Shown: one piece after another, positions 1-10,236 of the stretch | How positions within the stretch are numbered: position 1 is the first letter of the stretch | How the letters are laid out: every line of letters starts with the position of its first letter | Assembly: GCA_963575645.1 (NCBI GenBank) | Contig: OY754466.1 | Coordinates: 37,232,001 to 37,296,000, forward strand | DNA: 64,000 nucleotides | Direction: 5' to 3' | Source: Xanthostigma xanthostigma | Taxonomy: Eukaryota > Arthropoda > Insecta > Raphidioptera > Raphidiidae | Position numbers and translations under genes: made by a program | The notes under the pieces: model-generated | Database searches by the model: none | What the model saw: only the letters and a program-made list of their open reading frames with translations | What the model was told of the DNA's origin: nothing

Positions 1-131
1 TGATCTCCTCTTTTTAAACATATTTATCAAAATGATGGGAAAAGAACGCGTCCAGATGCAGTCTAAATACATATACTTTGCATATATCTAATCCTCATCA
101 TTTTGATGGAAATCAAAACAAAAAAAAAAAT
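1..131. other. AT-rich spacer, nothing recognised
   Basis: No ORF, repeat partner or RNA-like structure was seen here. The stretch ends in an A-run just before a dispersed repeat. Confidence 0.5.
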
Positions 132-760
132 CCAGCCAATTGGGCGACGGAATCATTCCAACTTCAAAAATGTTGACATTTGATTATAATAAAGAAAATA
201 AAATTTCTGATATCGCGTGAGGTGACGCGGGTAAGGGCTAGTATTGAATATGATATTAAGTATTCGTTGCCATACATAGTATGTTCCACGTCATGTAAAA
301 ATTAATCAAAGCATGCCTAACTAGTTTATTTCTGACAGATCCATAAAACAAAAGAGCGGATGATTTTTTTTTTATTTTCAAAATATTTCTGAAACTATAA
401 AGTTTAGAAAAAAATTTTTTCAAAACTTTCTTGAAAAACTAAATAGAATAATAAGCCGTTATGAAAAGTATACCATTATTATATAAAATATACCGTTTTA
501 GCATATATCTCTTCTGCGCATGCGCCGATTTTCCCCAAAAACAATAGGGCGCTTCATATTTGCATACCAAACATCCTCCCAAAATTTGGTTTCAATCCGC
601 TCATCCGTTTGACCTGTATCGTGTTCACAGACTAACAGACGTACAGAGATTTTCCAAAAATATGTTTTTTGGATTCGGGGGACCTCAAAACAGAAAGATA
701 TTGTAAAATTTTGAAAACCTAAACTAGTACCATTCTCCACTTGTGGATTGGAATGGTAAA
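132..760 (-). repeat. Dispersed repeat A, copy 1 (about 630 bp)
   Basis: This is the reverse complement of 45426-46056 along nearly its full length, with scattered substitutions. A short third copy of one end lies at 50921-51068. Both long copies have an inverted ACCATTCCAAC / GTTGGAATGGT near their ends, which suggests a non-autonomous DNA transposon. One end also folds on itself (ACCATTCC...GGAATGGT, seen at 725-756). The 88-codon ORF inside is not conserved as an ORF in copy 2 and is treated as noise. The superfamily is not known, because no clean target duplication was found. Confidence 0.75.
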
Positions 761-877
761 ACAAGGGATCTTATGTGATTTTTGTGAATAATCTGTAGGT
801 AGTAGTAATGTAACAATTATTTGCATTTGATTATTTCACAAAATTTATGCGTATATTTTGCGAATATTAATATCCGA

Positions 878-1590
878 AAAAAAAATTGGTTGTCTGTAAA
901 GTCGGTTTACGGACGATAGTTTTACGTGATAACGTATTCCGTAATACATAACCGAAACCTCCCAAAATTTGGTTTCAATCCGCTTATCCTTGGTGTCGGA
1001 ATGATAAGAAATGTCAAAAGTGACGTTTGCAACTTACAAAGTATTATGTTCTAATAATAATTAGTTATTCCAATAGTTAACTTAGAAGGCTTTGCTTTCA
1101 CAAAATACTAATGTCAAAAAATAAACATTAGAAATGCAGCTGTTTTCATGTTAAGACAAGACATACGTTTGCTTCTAATTTCCATGTACGGCAAACAAAG
1201 ACAACCGACCGCGTCTAGCCTACACAACATTGCATTTATACAGCTATTTTTCTATATAAATTTGTATAAAATATTTTTCTATATAAATTTGTATAAAAAA
1301 ACTGTTTAGGCAAATTCTGTTATACGAAATCTATGTAAAATGTTCTCCTCTTTCGTTTAAGACTGGTTTCAAACCGATCTGATTTAAATTGAGCGAGAAA
1401 TTAGCAAAAAGCACGCACAGGGTCAGGCGGAACGTTACGCGTTATGCGTTATGCGTTATGCGTTACGCGTTACGAACGTTAGGAACGTTACGTTACACTT
1501 TTTCGTACATGCAGCCGGTGTTTTATCAATTTATAATATTGGTGATTCATCAATTTATAAGACGTTATCACGTCAAAAACATTCTTTTAA
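878..1590 (-). repeat. Dispersed repeat X, copy 1 (two ends, diverged middle)
   Basis: One end (878-948) contains TTGGTTGTCTGTAAAGTCGG followed by an ACGTGATAACGT motif. The other end (about 1490-1590) holds the GCAGCCGGTG...ATCAATTTATAA...ACGTTATCACGTC block. The same two ends occur in the opposite orientation at 16189-16409 and 32675-32885. Here the middle is longer than in the other copies and includes a minisatellite. Part of 957-990 also matches 572-606 inside repeat A. The class is unknown; the inverted GTGATAAC/GTTATCAC motifs suggest a TIR-type element. Confidence 0.6.
1430..1496. repeat. GCGTTAT/GCGTTAC minisatellite
   Basis: About eight imperfect 7-bp units (GCGTTAT, GCGTTAC, then looser CGTTA spacings) lie inside repeat X. 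The other two X copies do not have this run. The 68-codon ORF across it reads through the repeat and is not considered a gene. Confidence 0.7.
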
Positions 1591-1599
1591 TGTGAAAAT

Positions 1600-2286
1600 T
1601 ATACAGTAGAAACTCTAAGTCGAACTTCAAAGGAAACGCCAAAAAATTAGTTAGTTTTGTTCCAAAAATATGTATTGAAGGAGATTAATTATTTAGTTGA
1701 AGAATAATTAAAAATAAGCTTTACCAGATTATCGCTTGTGACCAACGTTTCGAAAAATACATTTTCATCATCAGGGCCTCAATGCAAGTTTTGGTAAGTT
1801 ATTGTGCCCGCGCTCGCAAAGACTTCTGGCAAAAAAAATCAAAATGTACAAACATTGTGTTTTAAAGTGGTAGGTACTGCAATACGATGGAACCTTGTCG
1901 CTGCCGTGTTTCATCTCAATAGCTTGCGTAGTCGCAGGAATACGCTAGTAGATATTATTATAAAGAAACTGTTCTGAATGCTTCTTTTTGCCTGACTATT
2001 ACCAGCTACTTTATAGATTTTATAGGAATTACGTGCACAAAATTATAATATATTTCTCGATTGTAATGACATTTTGGCTAAAACTCGCTGACAACCGTTT
2101 CAACGGAATGTCGTTTACTCGCCCATTATAACCTACATTACATCCTAGTACTAGGAATGAATATCGGAAATCGATGTTTCGAAAACACCGATATTTTCTG
2201 TCGGTTTTTTCCAACGATGTTTTTGTAACATTGATAAGATTAAATTTTGTAGAAAAAATATCACTATAAGCCTTCAGATGCGTTCG
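1600..2286. repeat. Spacer with one half of a short repeat pair
   Basis: Positions 1845-1960 resemble 3785-3915: both share TTGTGTTTTAAAG, then TGTTTCATCTCAAT, and end in a GACTAGT/CGCTAGTAG-like block. At about 1735-1785 there is a CGTTTCGAAAAATAC...CATCATCAGGGC motif of the kind found near the ends of several insect retroelements, but no retroelement protein is visible. Nothing else is supported. Confidence 0.45.
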
Positions 2287-2886
2287 ACCTCGCTGAATTT
2301 TTGCATACGCTTTTAGGTCCCAAATGCACAAAAGTCTACAATTTTTGCGGTACGGGGAAGGCAGGGGGAAGCCTGAAAGGTGCAAAATTTGTTTTCTAAT
2401 TTTCTCGGCTTGTATTATAGCTACGACAAAAATAATTATACCAATATAGAGGGCGCTCCGAGCACTACAAGTTTGCCCCTCATGACTTTCGGCGTAACTG
2501 CAACAGTTCTATGAAATCAAAAGTATTGTATCAAGTATTGTTACATTAACTCTCTCTCTCTATTGTCAAAATTACCTTAGCTACGCAGGAAAATTGAATG
2601 TTGTTATTCTGAAAATATCTGAAAGCATCGTTCGAAATGTCTGATATAAATCGGTAACCGTTGCAGTTACGACGAAAGTCATAAGGGGAAAACTTATAGT
2701 GCTCGGAGCGCCCTCTATATTGGTATAATTATTTTTGTCGTAACTATAATACAAGCCGAGAAAATTAGAAAACAAATTTTGCACCTTTCAGGACCCCCCC
2801 TGCTTCACCCCCGTAACGCAAAAGTTGTAGACTTTTGTGCATTTGGGGCATTGAGAGGGCCCTAAAAGCAAAAATTCAGCGAGGTA
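2287..2886. mobile_element. Foldback element, arms about 225 bp
   Basis: The left arm (2287-2510) is the imperfect reverse complement of the right arm (2657-2886). The best-preserved block includes GGGCGCTCCGAGCAC on the left and GTGCTCGGAGCGCCC on the right. The arms are flanked outside by GCTGAATTTTTGC / GCAAAAATTCAGC. The loop of about 145 bp has a short CT run (TCTCTCTCTCTCT). Such long inverted repeats without coding capacity are typical of foldback MITEs or TIR derivatives. The superfamily was not assigned. Two short ORFs inside are by-products. Confidence 0.85.
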
Positions 2887-4951
2887 GAGTATATTTCCAC
2901 ATTAACATAGAGAAAATTTTCCTACCGCCTGGACTATTTGATATAATGAAAATGTAAGGTAGGTATAGTGCACTTCACAAACATCAATAATTGATGTGTT
3001 GCAGCTGATCATTCCATGTTTTTGACATCGATGGTTAGTTGTGATCTTTCATTCGATGTAATCATCCATGCTATTTTTGCGATGCTCGCCCTTACCTAGA
3101 ATTTAGATACTATTATAGTTGTGCGTATTTTGGATTGGAATGAATTTTTGTCATTTAAAATTTTCCTGGTAACGTTCACATAAAAGTTTGCAAGATGGCC
3201 GCGCAAGTGCATCGGCATAATAAAGCAAAATTGCACTGCGAATAGTATCTACACAGACCTATAGGACATAGATGCACCTACAACGTTCGACAGTTGTCAA
3301 ATGATGACTTATGAAATATTTTTTTATTCGAAAAGTTTATTTACTGTAAAAATGCAAATCTCTCTAAAATGTATGTACAGTTTTATTTGCACTAAATATT
3401 AACTATGTAGCGAATTTTAGTGTAAACATCTGTTTTGAACAAATATTATACAGGATTGTGAAATTTTCCTTTTTAAATACAGCATACTGTTTTGCTACGT
3501 TGTTAAAAAGCACCTATTGTTACATCGCTATATTAGAAAAATTTATCGACCAAACAATGTCAGTGAAGCACAGTGGACCACGGAATCCAAAATCCTGGCC
3601 AAAAGTCTGAAACTTTGCAGATAAACTGATGATGGAGCAGTAATCTCGGGAAAAATATTTTTAAAAAACAGACAGTAAAAGAAGGCCTTTTAGAGGGGGT
3701 GAAAGCATGTATATTTGTATATAGCGTAGGGATACGTTCGCGAAATTTTCTGATCCAAAAAAATCAAAGTACCTACCTATATAAGCGTTGTGTTTTAAAG
3801 CGGCACTGTAATACAGTGGAGCCGAAGGCTTCACGTCTGTTATCACTGCCGTCTAATACGATATGGAGAATTTTTGCTATAGTGTTTCATCTCAATCGCG
3901 TGCACGTATAGCGACTAGTTATTTATAAAATCCACCCTATATTTTGTTACGTAAATTATAAGAATGTTCCCCCCATTCGTTCTTTGCTCGACTGCAAGAG
4001 TACGGATACGATAAAAGTGACAATTTTCAGATTTATTTAACTTCTTTCACACTGTGTCATTCAAAAGGAAAATATTCGATGCTTCATATCTAAAAATAGA
4101 TTCGATATTTCCAATCGTGAAATTCAATATAATCACTTTTGATGTATTCTAAATAAAAATTTTAACTCGAAAGTATATCTCAAATTGATCATATATTTAT
4201 TTGAAGTACCTATGTACAACGTGTAATATTTTGTAAATATGAAGTCAAATTTAATTCACGCGTTTTTATGCAAAATTTGGTCAAATAAACAATATAACCT
4301 TATATACAGTTTTATTTAAGTGTACTAGCGACGCGGTCTGTAATCGAAATTCAACCGTAATTCACTCAGTATTTACTCCGCTAAATTTTTACAGTGTATG
4401 AACGTAAACAATGAATCATTTTTTAGTATATGAACATATGTATTATTTAATTTAATTTAAAAAATTTGTAACACATATTATACATACATTTTGTCTTTCT
4501 CCAGTTCTTTTCCATATGAACTTCAATTATGCCAAATCTCACACTCCTCCGTGCGCGCAATGTGCGTAAAAAGGGGTACAACGTTTTTTCCTCGCGTATT
4601 ACACAGGAAGATTTTTAAGTTTATCCTTCTTTTTTAACAGAGTGTAGAAATCAAATAGACGAACAAATATTTCAAGTAACTTTTTTATCAAAACTCAAAA
4701 ATGAAAGAGAAACGAGCTTTCAAAATATAGATATATTTCAGTCAGCAGAATATTTTGCTTAGAAGAGAATGTACGAGTGTTCACTTTATAGTAACTTTTT
4801 CTCCTCTTCGAAAGAAGTGCATAAATCTCCAGAATCGCAAAGTGTTACAAAAGCTGTTATTTGAAAATAGCTTAACATAAATTGGCATCAATCTCAAAAC
4901 TGATAATTACGGACTAAATGGCCTCTTTTCAAAACCTTGTTTTATTATCCT
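2887..4951. other. AT-rich spacer with one short repeat half
   Basis: The stretch 3785-3915 pairs with 1845-1960 (see there). Around 3968-3990, a CATTCGTTCTTTGC block resembles the reverse complement of the GAACGAATGGGG block in the Helitrons at 21826 and 55181, but it is too short to call. I see no coding or RNA signal elsewhere in this stretch. Confidence 0.4.
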
Positions 4952-5168
4952 ACTGGCGGTCCGGCTCGGCTTCGCGTTTTTTCGTCGCTTACGTCGCAAA
5001 ATTCGTCTCCACGGAAAGCGCTTTTATTTTAACGCGATAGCCTATGTCCATCCTGAAGATCCATTCTAAATATTGATGAAAACATTTTTGAAATCGGATG
5101 AGTAGTTTCGGAGATTACCTCCTACATCCAAACTTACAAACTATACCTCTTTATAATATTAGTATAGA
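4952..5168 (-). mobile_element. Short non-autonomous Helitron
   Basis: Read on the minus strand, the element starts A|TCTATACTAATATTATAAAG and ends in a GC-rich region followed by CCAGT, a decayed CTAGT terminus. The 5' TC and 3' CTRR-type ends without target duplication fit Helitrons. A homologous copy lies in the plus orientation at 54563-54775, sharing GTTTGTAAGTTT, GAGGTAATCTCC and AAAATAAAAGCGCTTTTCGTGGAG-like blocks. There is no coding capacity, so it would depend on a Rep/helicase supplied elsewhere. Confidence 0.75.
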
Positions 5169-7398
5169 TATAACACATATATAAATTGTTATTTGTCACT
5201 CTTTTACGATTGGGAACTTCTGGTATAAAATAAACCTGCTTTCAGAGTAACCACTTCTAACATCTTATTTTAATGGCGTTATCAGATAGCAGAGAATCCC
5301 ATCGGGAGAACAGTCAATAGATATAGATGAATAGATAGATGCTATTATAGAGCAGATGGGTTTAGCAGTTAGCTTTATGCCGGCAAAAACGACGTGAAAT
5401 TCGAGCATCGCTTTTCGTGTTTATGGATAAATAAAGCTACACGGCTTAAACATTTAAACACATGCGCTTACAATTTCACTTAGAGATGGGAAAAACGAAT
5501 CTTTTTAGTGATTTGTATCGGGATTTCATTTAGGAACCGATTCTCTGAACTGGCTCAAAAAGATCTGAGATTTGAATTTACTTAAAAATGTAAAAAATAT
5601 TTGAAATTAATTGAAATTGTGCGTACTAATAACTTTTAAAACAATCATTTTTACCTATGTCGGGACATAATAATAATAAGTTATAATAATATAATATATA
5701 ACATAGGTAGAATGATTGTTTTAAAATTATAACAGACATAAAAATAATTGAAACAATTATATATTATTATGCAGTAACATAAAAAAATAAAATAAAAATT
5801 CTTAATTTAGAATTATGTACTATCTACATAACTCTAATTCAACACAACAATCACGGGTACCGAACCTACAAAACAGATACACATTACAAAGCACATTGCA
5901 ACCCCTATCTCTGGCACAGTACTGTAGGTACTGGATCTTAGACTATAGAGAAAGAGACATGCAACCAAACCCTGTTCTGGGTCCGCTACAGAAGTGTCAT
6001 GTGTAAAGAGGTTCTGTGCGTTAAATGTTGCACTGAATTAACTGATCCGTGGAGCTGTCGGGTCACAAAGAACGAAGTCGACTTTGAGCACAAATAAATT
6101 ACAATAGTGTCGATTGGAATAACAGTACTAAACGATATAAATACGATAATAATTAGTACAGACATTTTCAAAATACTGCAAACATTTGATCGTAATAACG
6201 CATATGATGTTAAGCTGTTGGTTAACCCCGGACGTCAGTTTAGACCAAATGTCATGCGGATAATTAGTGCTTAATTACTTCCAATTACTATTTCATATCC
6301 GACTGTCAGATAATTCTACTCATTAGTTCAATTTATGAACGACTGAAAGCTGCATAAATTATCTATTTATTATTTAGAATTTTGACAGTTGACAATATTT
6401 GATATCTCAAAACGACCGTAACTAGCTTTTTGGGTCCATGGGTAGTACTTAAAAATTTTTTGGAACACACGTTATACCTCAAGAAAATGATACTTTTTCA
6501 TCTGCAATTGGTTTCGTATCATTTGCTTGTCCCAGTCAAAACATACAGCCATTTCCGTACAGCGCGCGCGCTCCCACAGGCTTATTGCAATCTGAGCAGG
6601 CGATCGACGCGTGTCAATTTATGACCTAATTTCTGCTTGCTCAAATTTCATGTGAAAAATATGTTACCTTAAAATTTTCCGTTCTTTTCAATGGCGCTAT
6701 TCATATTTTTCTAAAAATGAGTCGGAAAGGAGATATTGTCAAAAAACTGTTTTTAGGCGCTATTTTTTCAGTATGGCGGCGCGAGCGGCAAAGATACGAG
6801 GTGGCAAAGTAAAAATTCGGAAAGAGCACATGGGAATCTATAAAATCACCAATTTTCATAACTCCAGGAAAACTTTCCAGGTAACCTCCTCTATCGGCAC
6901 CAAATGACTGTACTATTAGATGATTTTTGAAAAACGTGAAAATGAAATATAAACTTATTTTATTTGAACTTAAAAGTTAAAACATATGCCGTTTTGTATA
7001 CTTAAGCAAATTTAAGATTACATATTTTGTGTAAACATAAGCATAACCTTGAAATTTATTAACTCAGCATGTTATACAAATTTATTAGAAAATAAAGTGT
7101 CTCGACGAATGCGTGTTCTAGTGCATTTACTGTGTAAATATATACGCAGTATATTAATTTTACATGTAATTACATAGAATATGAAGCGCTGGCCTAGAAC
7201 TTGGTTTAATTTACTGTCTAAATATTAATTTCAGTCTCCTGAGCTATAACGCTCATCTAACAATTTCCCTACGTATATATGCATTTAAAGCTTATTGTAC
7301 TAAAATCATCGTCAGACTCAGATACGAGTTGGATTTTCTGTTATTCTAAGGCTAGGTTCAGATAGCAAAGTCAGCCTATCAGTCATCAAATAATATAC
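5169..7398. other. AT-rich spacer, little recognised
   Basis: At 5484 the sequence TAGAGATGGGAAAAACG resembles a hAT-type terminus, but no matching opposite end or 8-bp duplication was found. The region around 6560-6615 and 6770-6815 is locally GC-rich (GCGCGCGCGC, GGCGGCGCGAGCGG). Several ORFs of 60-64 codons have no recognisable content. No gene is supported. Confidence 0.4.
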
Positions 7399-7737
7399 TT
7401 TTCTTCATACCTCGATCGAAAGTCCATACTTTCGGCATCAATTGTAAGGTAGAAAGTCTAACATTTACGCATTGGTGGTATTACACGCACTGATGAGGGA
7501 AGTACGTACGTTCGGGCAGCAGTAAAGAAAAAATAACCTATCAACTGTTGTTTAGACGTCGTTGCCATTGCAACCCTATTACATTTTAGTTAATAGTCGC
7601 GACCGGCTGTCATTCGTGTTTTTACGTATAACCTCAAAACTGCTTGCTTGGAATTTATCTGTGTTTTTATGTAATTAATAAGTAATTAATTAATTAATGT
7701 ATTTAAAAGCGTACTTACGACCGAGGTATGAAGAAAA
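7399..7737. mobile_element. MITE family F, copy 1 (core)
   Basis: The terminal inverted repeat is CTTCATACCTCGATCGAAAG on the left and ACGACCGAGGTATGAAG on the right. Internal blocks (ATTGGTGG.ATTACACGCACTGATG, GTACGTACGTTCGG, CTGTCATTCGTGTTTTTACG) recur at 38700-39018 and 58101-58423, and in a truncated copy at 58557-58668. No ORF is shared. A conserved hairpin follows directly (next entry). This is a non-autonomous DNA element of unassigned superfamily. Confidence 0.85.
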
Positions 7738-7739
7738 AT

Positions 7740-7866
7740 AGTATACGCACTACACTGGCTGAAAGTTTGATATCCTTGCACTGCTCGTCATTATGCCCTC
7801 GGCTTCGCCTCAGGCATCATGGCGCGCAGGGCAATGATATCAAACTTTCGGCCCTTGTGGTGTAAT
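7740..7866. repeat. Hairpin attached to MITE F, copy 1
   Basis: This near-palindrome of about 127 bp centres on GGCTTCGCC near 7802. The arms contain CTGAAAGTTTGATATC / GATATCAAACTTTCGG and CATTATGCC / GGCATCATGG. The same hairpin sits immediately right of the F core at 58425-58552. A remnant of its first bases (AATACACCACACGG) follows the F core at 39018. The repeated adjacency implies the hairpin travels with the core. Confidence 0.8.
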
Positions 7867-7942
7867 ATACTATTAAAGTACCTAAGTCGAAATTGCAATT
7901 TTTTCATCATGATTGCAATTCCGAAAGCCATACGTTTCTATT

Positions 7943-8946
7943 TAACGTGGGTACAGAGTCATAAATGAATCTGGGACAATGAAATGGCTGAGAGCCTTGC
8001 TAGACAAGGAGCCTCTGCGACATCTATTGTGGAATTACTTATATAAATATTCGACAGACTGTCAAAAGTTGGACCTGCAATCAGCAAATCTCTGACTGGA
8101 GCTTGAATCCAGGAAAATCGCACGGGAAAAAGATTATTGTGAGCCCTTCAAATAGGCTTACAGAGGACTTGATCAAACTCAGTAGACCAAAACTCTGGAA
8201 AGTGATTGGTCACGTATTAGAGATGTCGACAAAGTAACGATACGATACGAAACTACTCGTTACTCTAGAATACCCGAAGTAACGATTACCGATTTGAAAA
8301 GTAAATCGTTACTTTTACTTGAATGATTACTATTGATTATTGATTACTATTGATTATTTTATTATGCGAGTATAAGGATATTCATTGAGTTCCTGCGAAC
8401 CTTAAGATTTCGGAGCACTACAAAGGAGCCGCTGATACGTATAATATAAATATGCCGCCGATATCAGTAGCCCTTAGCAAAATTAATTGTGTATTATTGT
8501 ATTGTTGATGTTGATATTTCGCGGTCGGTAATCGTCTCGTGTCGATATTTATTTTATTCAGTACGTTTTTATACGCAATAATTAATTATTATTTGTTGGT
8601 TCAGACACTACGTACTACATTTTATGTAGGCATATAACTTAAGTAATCAAAGTAACCAGTAGTTGAAATGATTACTTAATACCAAAGTACCGAGTAGTAA
8701 CGAATACTTAAAAGTAACGATAATCGACATCACTGTCACGTATCCCTGAGGAAACATCTCCGGATACGTTAGTAATCGACATAGTGTAGCTTTTGTGAAA
8801 TGAAGGTCGAAACGGCCAACCAGTTACTGCTCGAATGCAAGGCTTTAGCCCACAGGAAAACAACCATATTTGGATACATTTATGAGAACGGAGTAATTCT
8901 ACAGGATAATCTAGTCACCAATCTTCTGGGGTTAGATCCAGGATAA
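7943..8946 (+). pseudogene. LINE RNase H / C-terminal relic, split by a hAT element
   Basis: This is the 3' end of a non-LTR retrotransposon ORF2. Frames joined by eye give an RNase H tail (WVQSHK, NEMAESLARQGA), then a linker with SNRLTEDLIKLSRPKLWKVIGH, and after 8803 a C-terminal block KVETANQLLLECKALAHRK ending at a stop at 8944-8946. The order of RNase H, an RLTxDLLxLxRxxLxxVIG block and a C-rich tail is characteristic of Jockey/R1/I-type insect LINEs. The expected catalytic-core region upstream is missing, an in-frame stop follows SHK, and the frame shifts more than once, so it is dead. A 518-bp element interrupts it at 8218-8735. Confidence 0.8.
8218..8735. mobile_element. hAT-like non-autonomous element in the LINE relic
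   Basis: The target duplication is the 8-bp TCACGTAT at 8210-8217 and 8736-8743. The termini are TAGAGATGTCGA on the left and TCGACATCACTG on the right (inverse CAGTGATGTCGA). An 8-bp duplication with TA/CA-starting TIRs is the hAT pattern. The interior is AT-rich, with many GTAACG/CGTTAC subterminal repeats that could act as transposase binding sites (inference). No transposase ORF is present. It inserted after the LINE had landed, because the LINE reading frame resumes on both sides. Confidence 0.88.
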
Positions 8947-9425
8947 AGGGGAGTACAAAAATTTTTATAGGATGACGTGCATTAACTGACTATTATCCAC
9001 AATTTCTAATTCATTCATTCAAGCCATACGTTCGTAATGAATCGATCCACCACCTTTCTGGTTGAATGAAAATCCTCAATGACGGTTTTTGAACTGCGTA
9101 TGATTTTTATGTTAAGATCACCTTACAAGACCGTCGTACTCCACTTTTCCCTACTTAAATTTTGTACCAGAAATCAACCATCTGTTTTGTTTTGCTATAC
9201 ACTACGTAATATAGCATATAAGTGCTTCCAATGTGGTTGCAGACAACAGCAGCTGTTCAAAATATCTTTTGTGGTAGCGTTACATGGACAGAGTTTATTA
9301 ACTGAAACTCATTTTCGACGGAAATCAATTTTGGTATCAAATTGTTTCATTTCATAAGTAATTTTTGTATCAAAACATGCACACATTTGTTAAACTTTGT
9401 TTCAGCTAAAACCAACACGTTGTTA
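8947..9425. other. Spacer after the LINE relic
   Basis: The first part may be LINE 3' untranslated sequence. A 92-codon ORF at 9079-9357 shows no recognisable motif and is probably chance. Nothing else was seen. Confidence 0.4.
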
Positions 9426-10236
9426 AGCCGCATTTACACTATGCAACATGTTTAATAAACTTCTGTTGTACAACACAGTTGCGACCGATATTGCACAAGT
9501 TTAAGAACCATATACGTATCTATTAATTAACTATATGAATCATTGCCTATCTAATCAATGTGCGGTGAGTGAACGCAACAACGCGTATCGAAAATATATC
9601 TGCGTCTCTTTCTTCGATGTAATTCCCTGATTTCTCTGATGTTAGGATTGGTTGATGTACTTGCATTCAATCTGAATAAAGTATCTCTGTTTCAAAAACT
9701 TTGTCTTTTTCTATGACGTTAACATGGGCGTACCCAGCTTTTGGCCAAGGAGGGGGCACATTTATTAAGCCAGGTCCCCCGTGCTTGTTTTGCCCTTCTG
9801 GATACGCCAGTGCTTACGACGTAAAAAAAGATGGAAGTAGGTATATGTTTACACCCTAATAGTTCGATTGCGATTTTATTCCTATTCTCAGTATAGAATA
9901 AAAGTATATTATGTTAAGAATGCATTAAAAAAAGTTGTACAATGTTGTACAACAAGCATGTTTTACAACATAAAATCGTGTTTTGCAACAGGTTTCAGTC
10001 TTCCCGGCCCGAGTCGGTAATGATCAAAGGAAATCTTTGTATTATCAATTTTTGTTTATAAAGTTTGTTTAAAAATGTTAAATAGGACAATATAACTAAC
10101 ATAAATATAACACAAATAGGACAACCACAACAAATATTGTAAAAAGTTCTAAAACAAAAGTTTGAAGTTTAAGTTTTAGGCAACATGTTTACCAAACAAA
10201 AGTCTATAAAACAGGTTGCATAGTGGAAATGCGGCT
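9426..10236. mobile_element. 811-bp MITE with TTA duplication (PIF/Harbinger-like)
   Basis: The termini are AGCCGCATTTACACTATGCA on the left and TGCATAGTGGAAATGCGGCT on the right, flanked by TTA at 9423-9425 and 10237-10239. A 3-bp TTA/TAA duplication is the PIF/Harbinger signature. The interior carries repeated TTGTACAAC and GCAACA motifs near both ends, and an AATGTTGTACAACAAGCATG block near 9950. There is no transposase ORF. The terminal theme (AGCCGC...) resembles the AGGCCGC start of MITE family P, so the two may have been mobilised by related transposases. Confidence 0.85.

Noticed and set aside
1735..1785. Penelope- or LINE-type 3' motif (CGTTTCGAAAAATAC...CATCATCAGGGC)
   Set aside because: It is too short, with no adjacent retroelement coding sequence.
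5484..5504. hAT terminus TAGAGATGGGAAAAACG
   Set aside because: No inverted partner or 8-bp duplication was found nearby.
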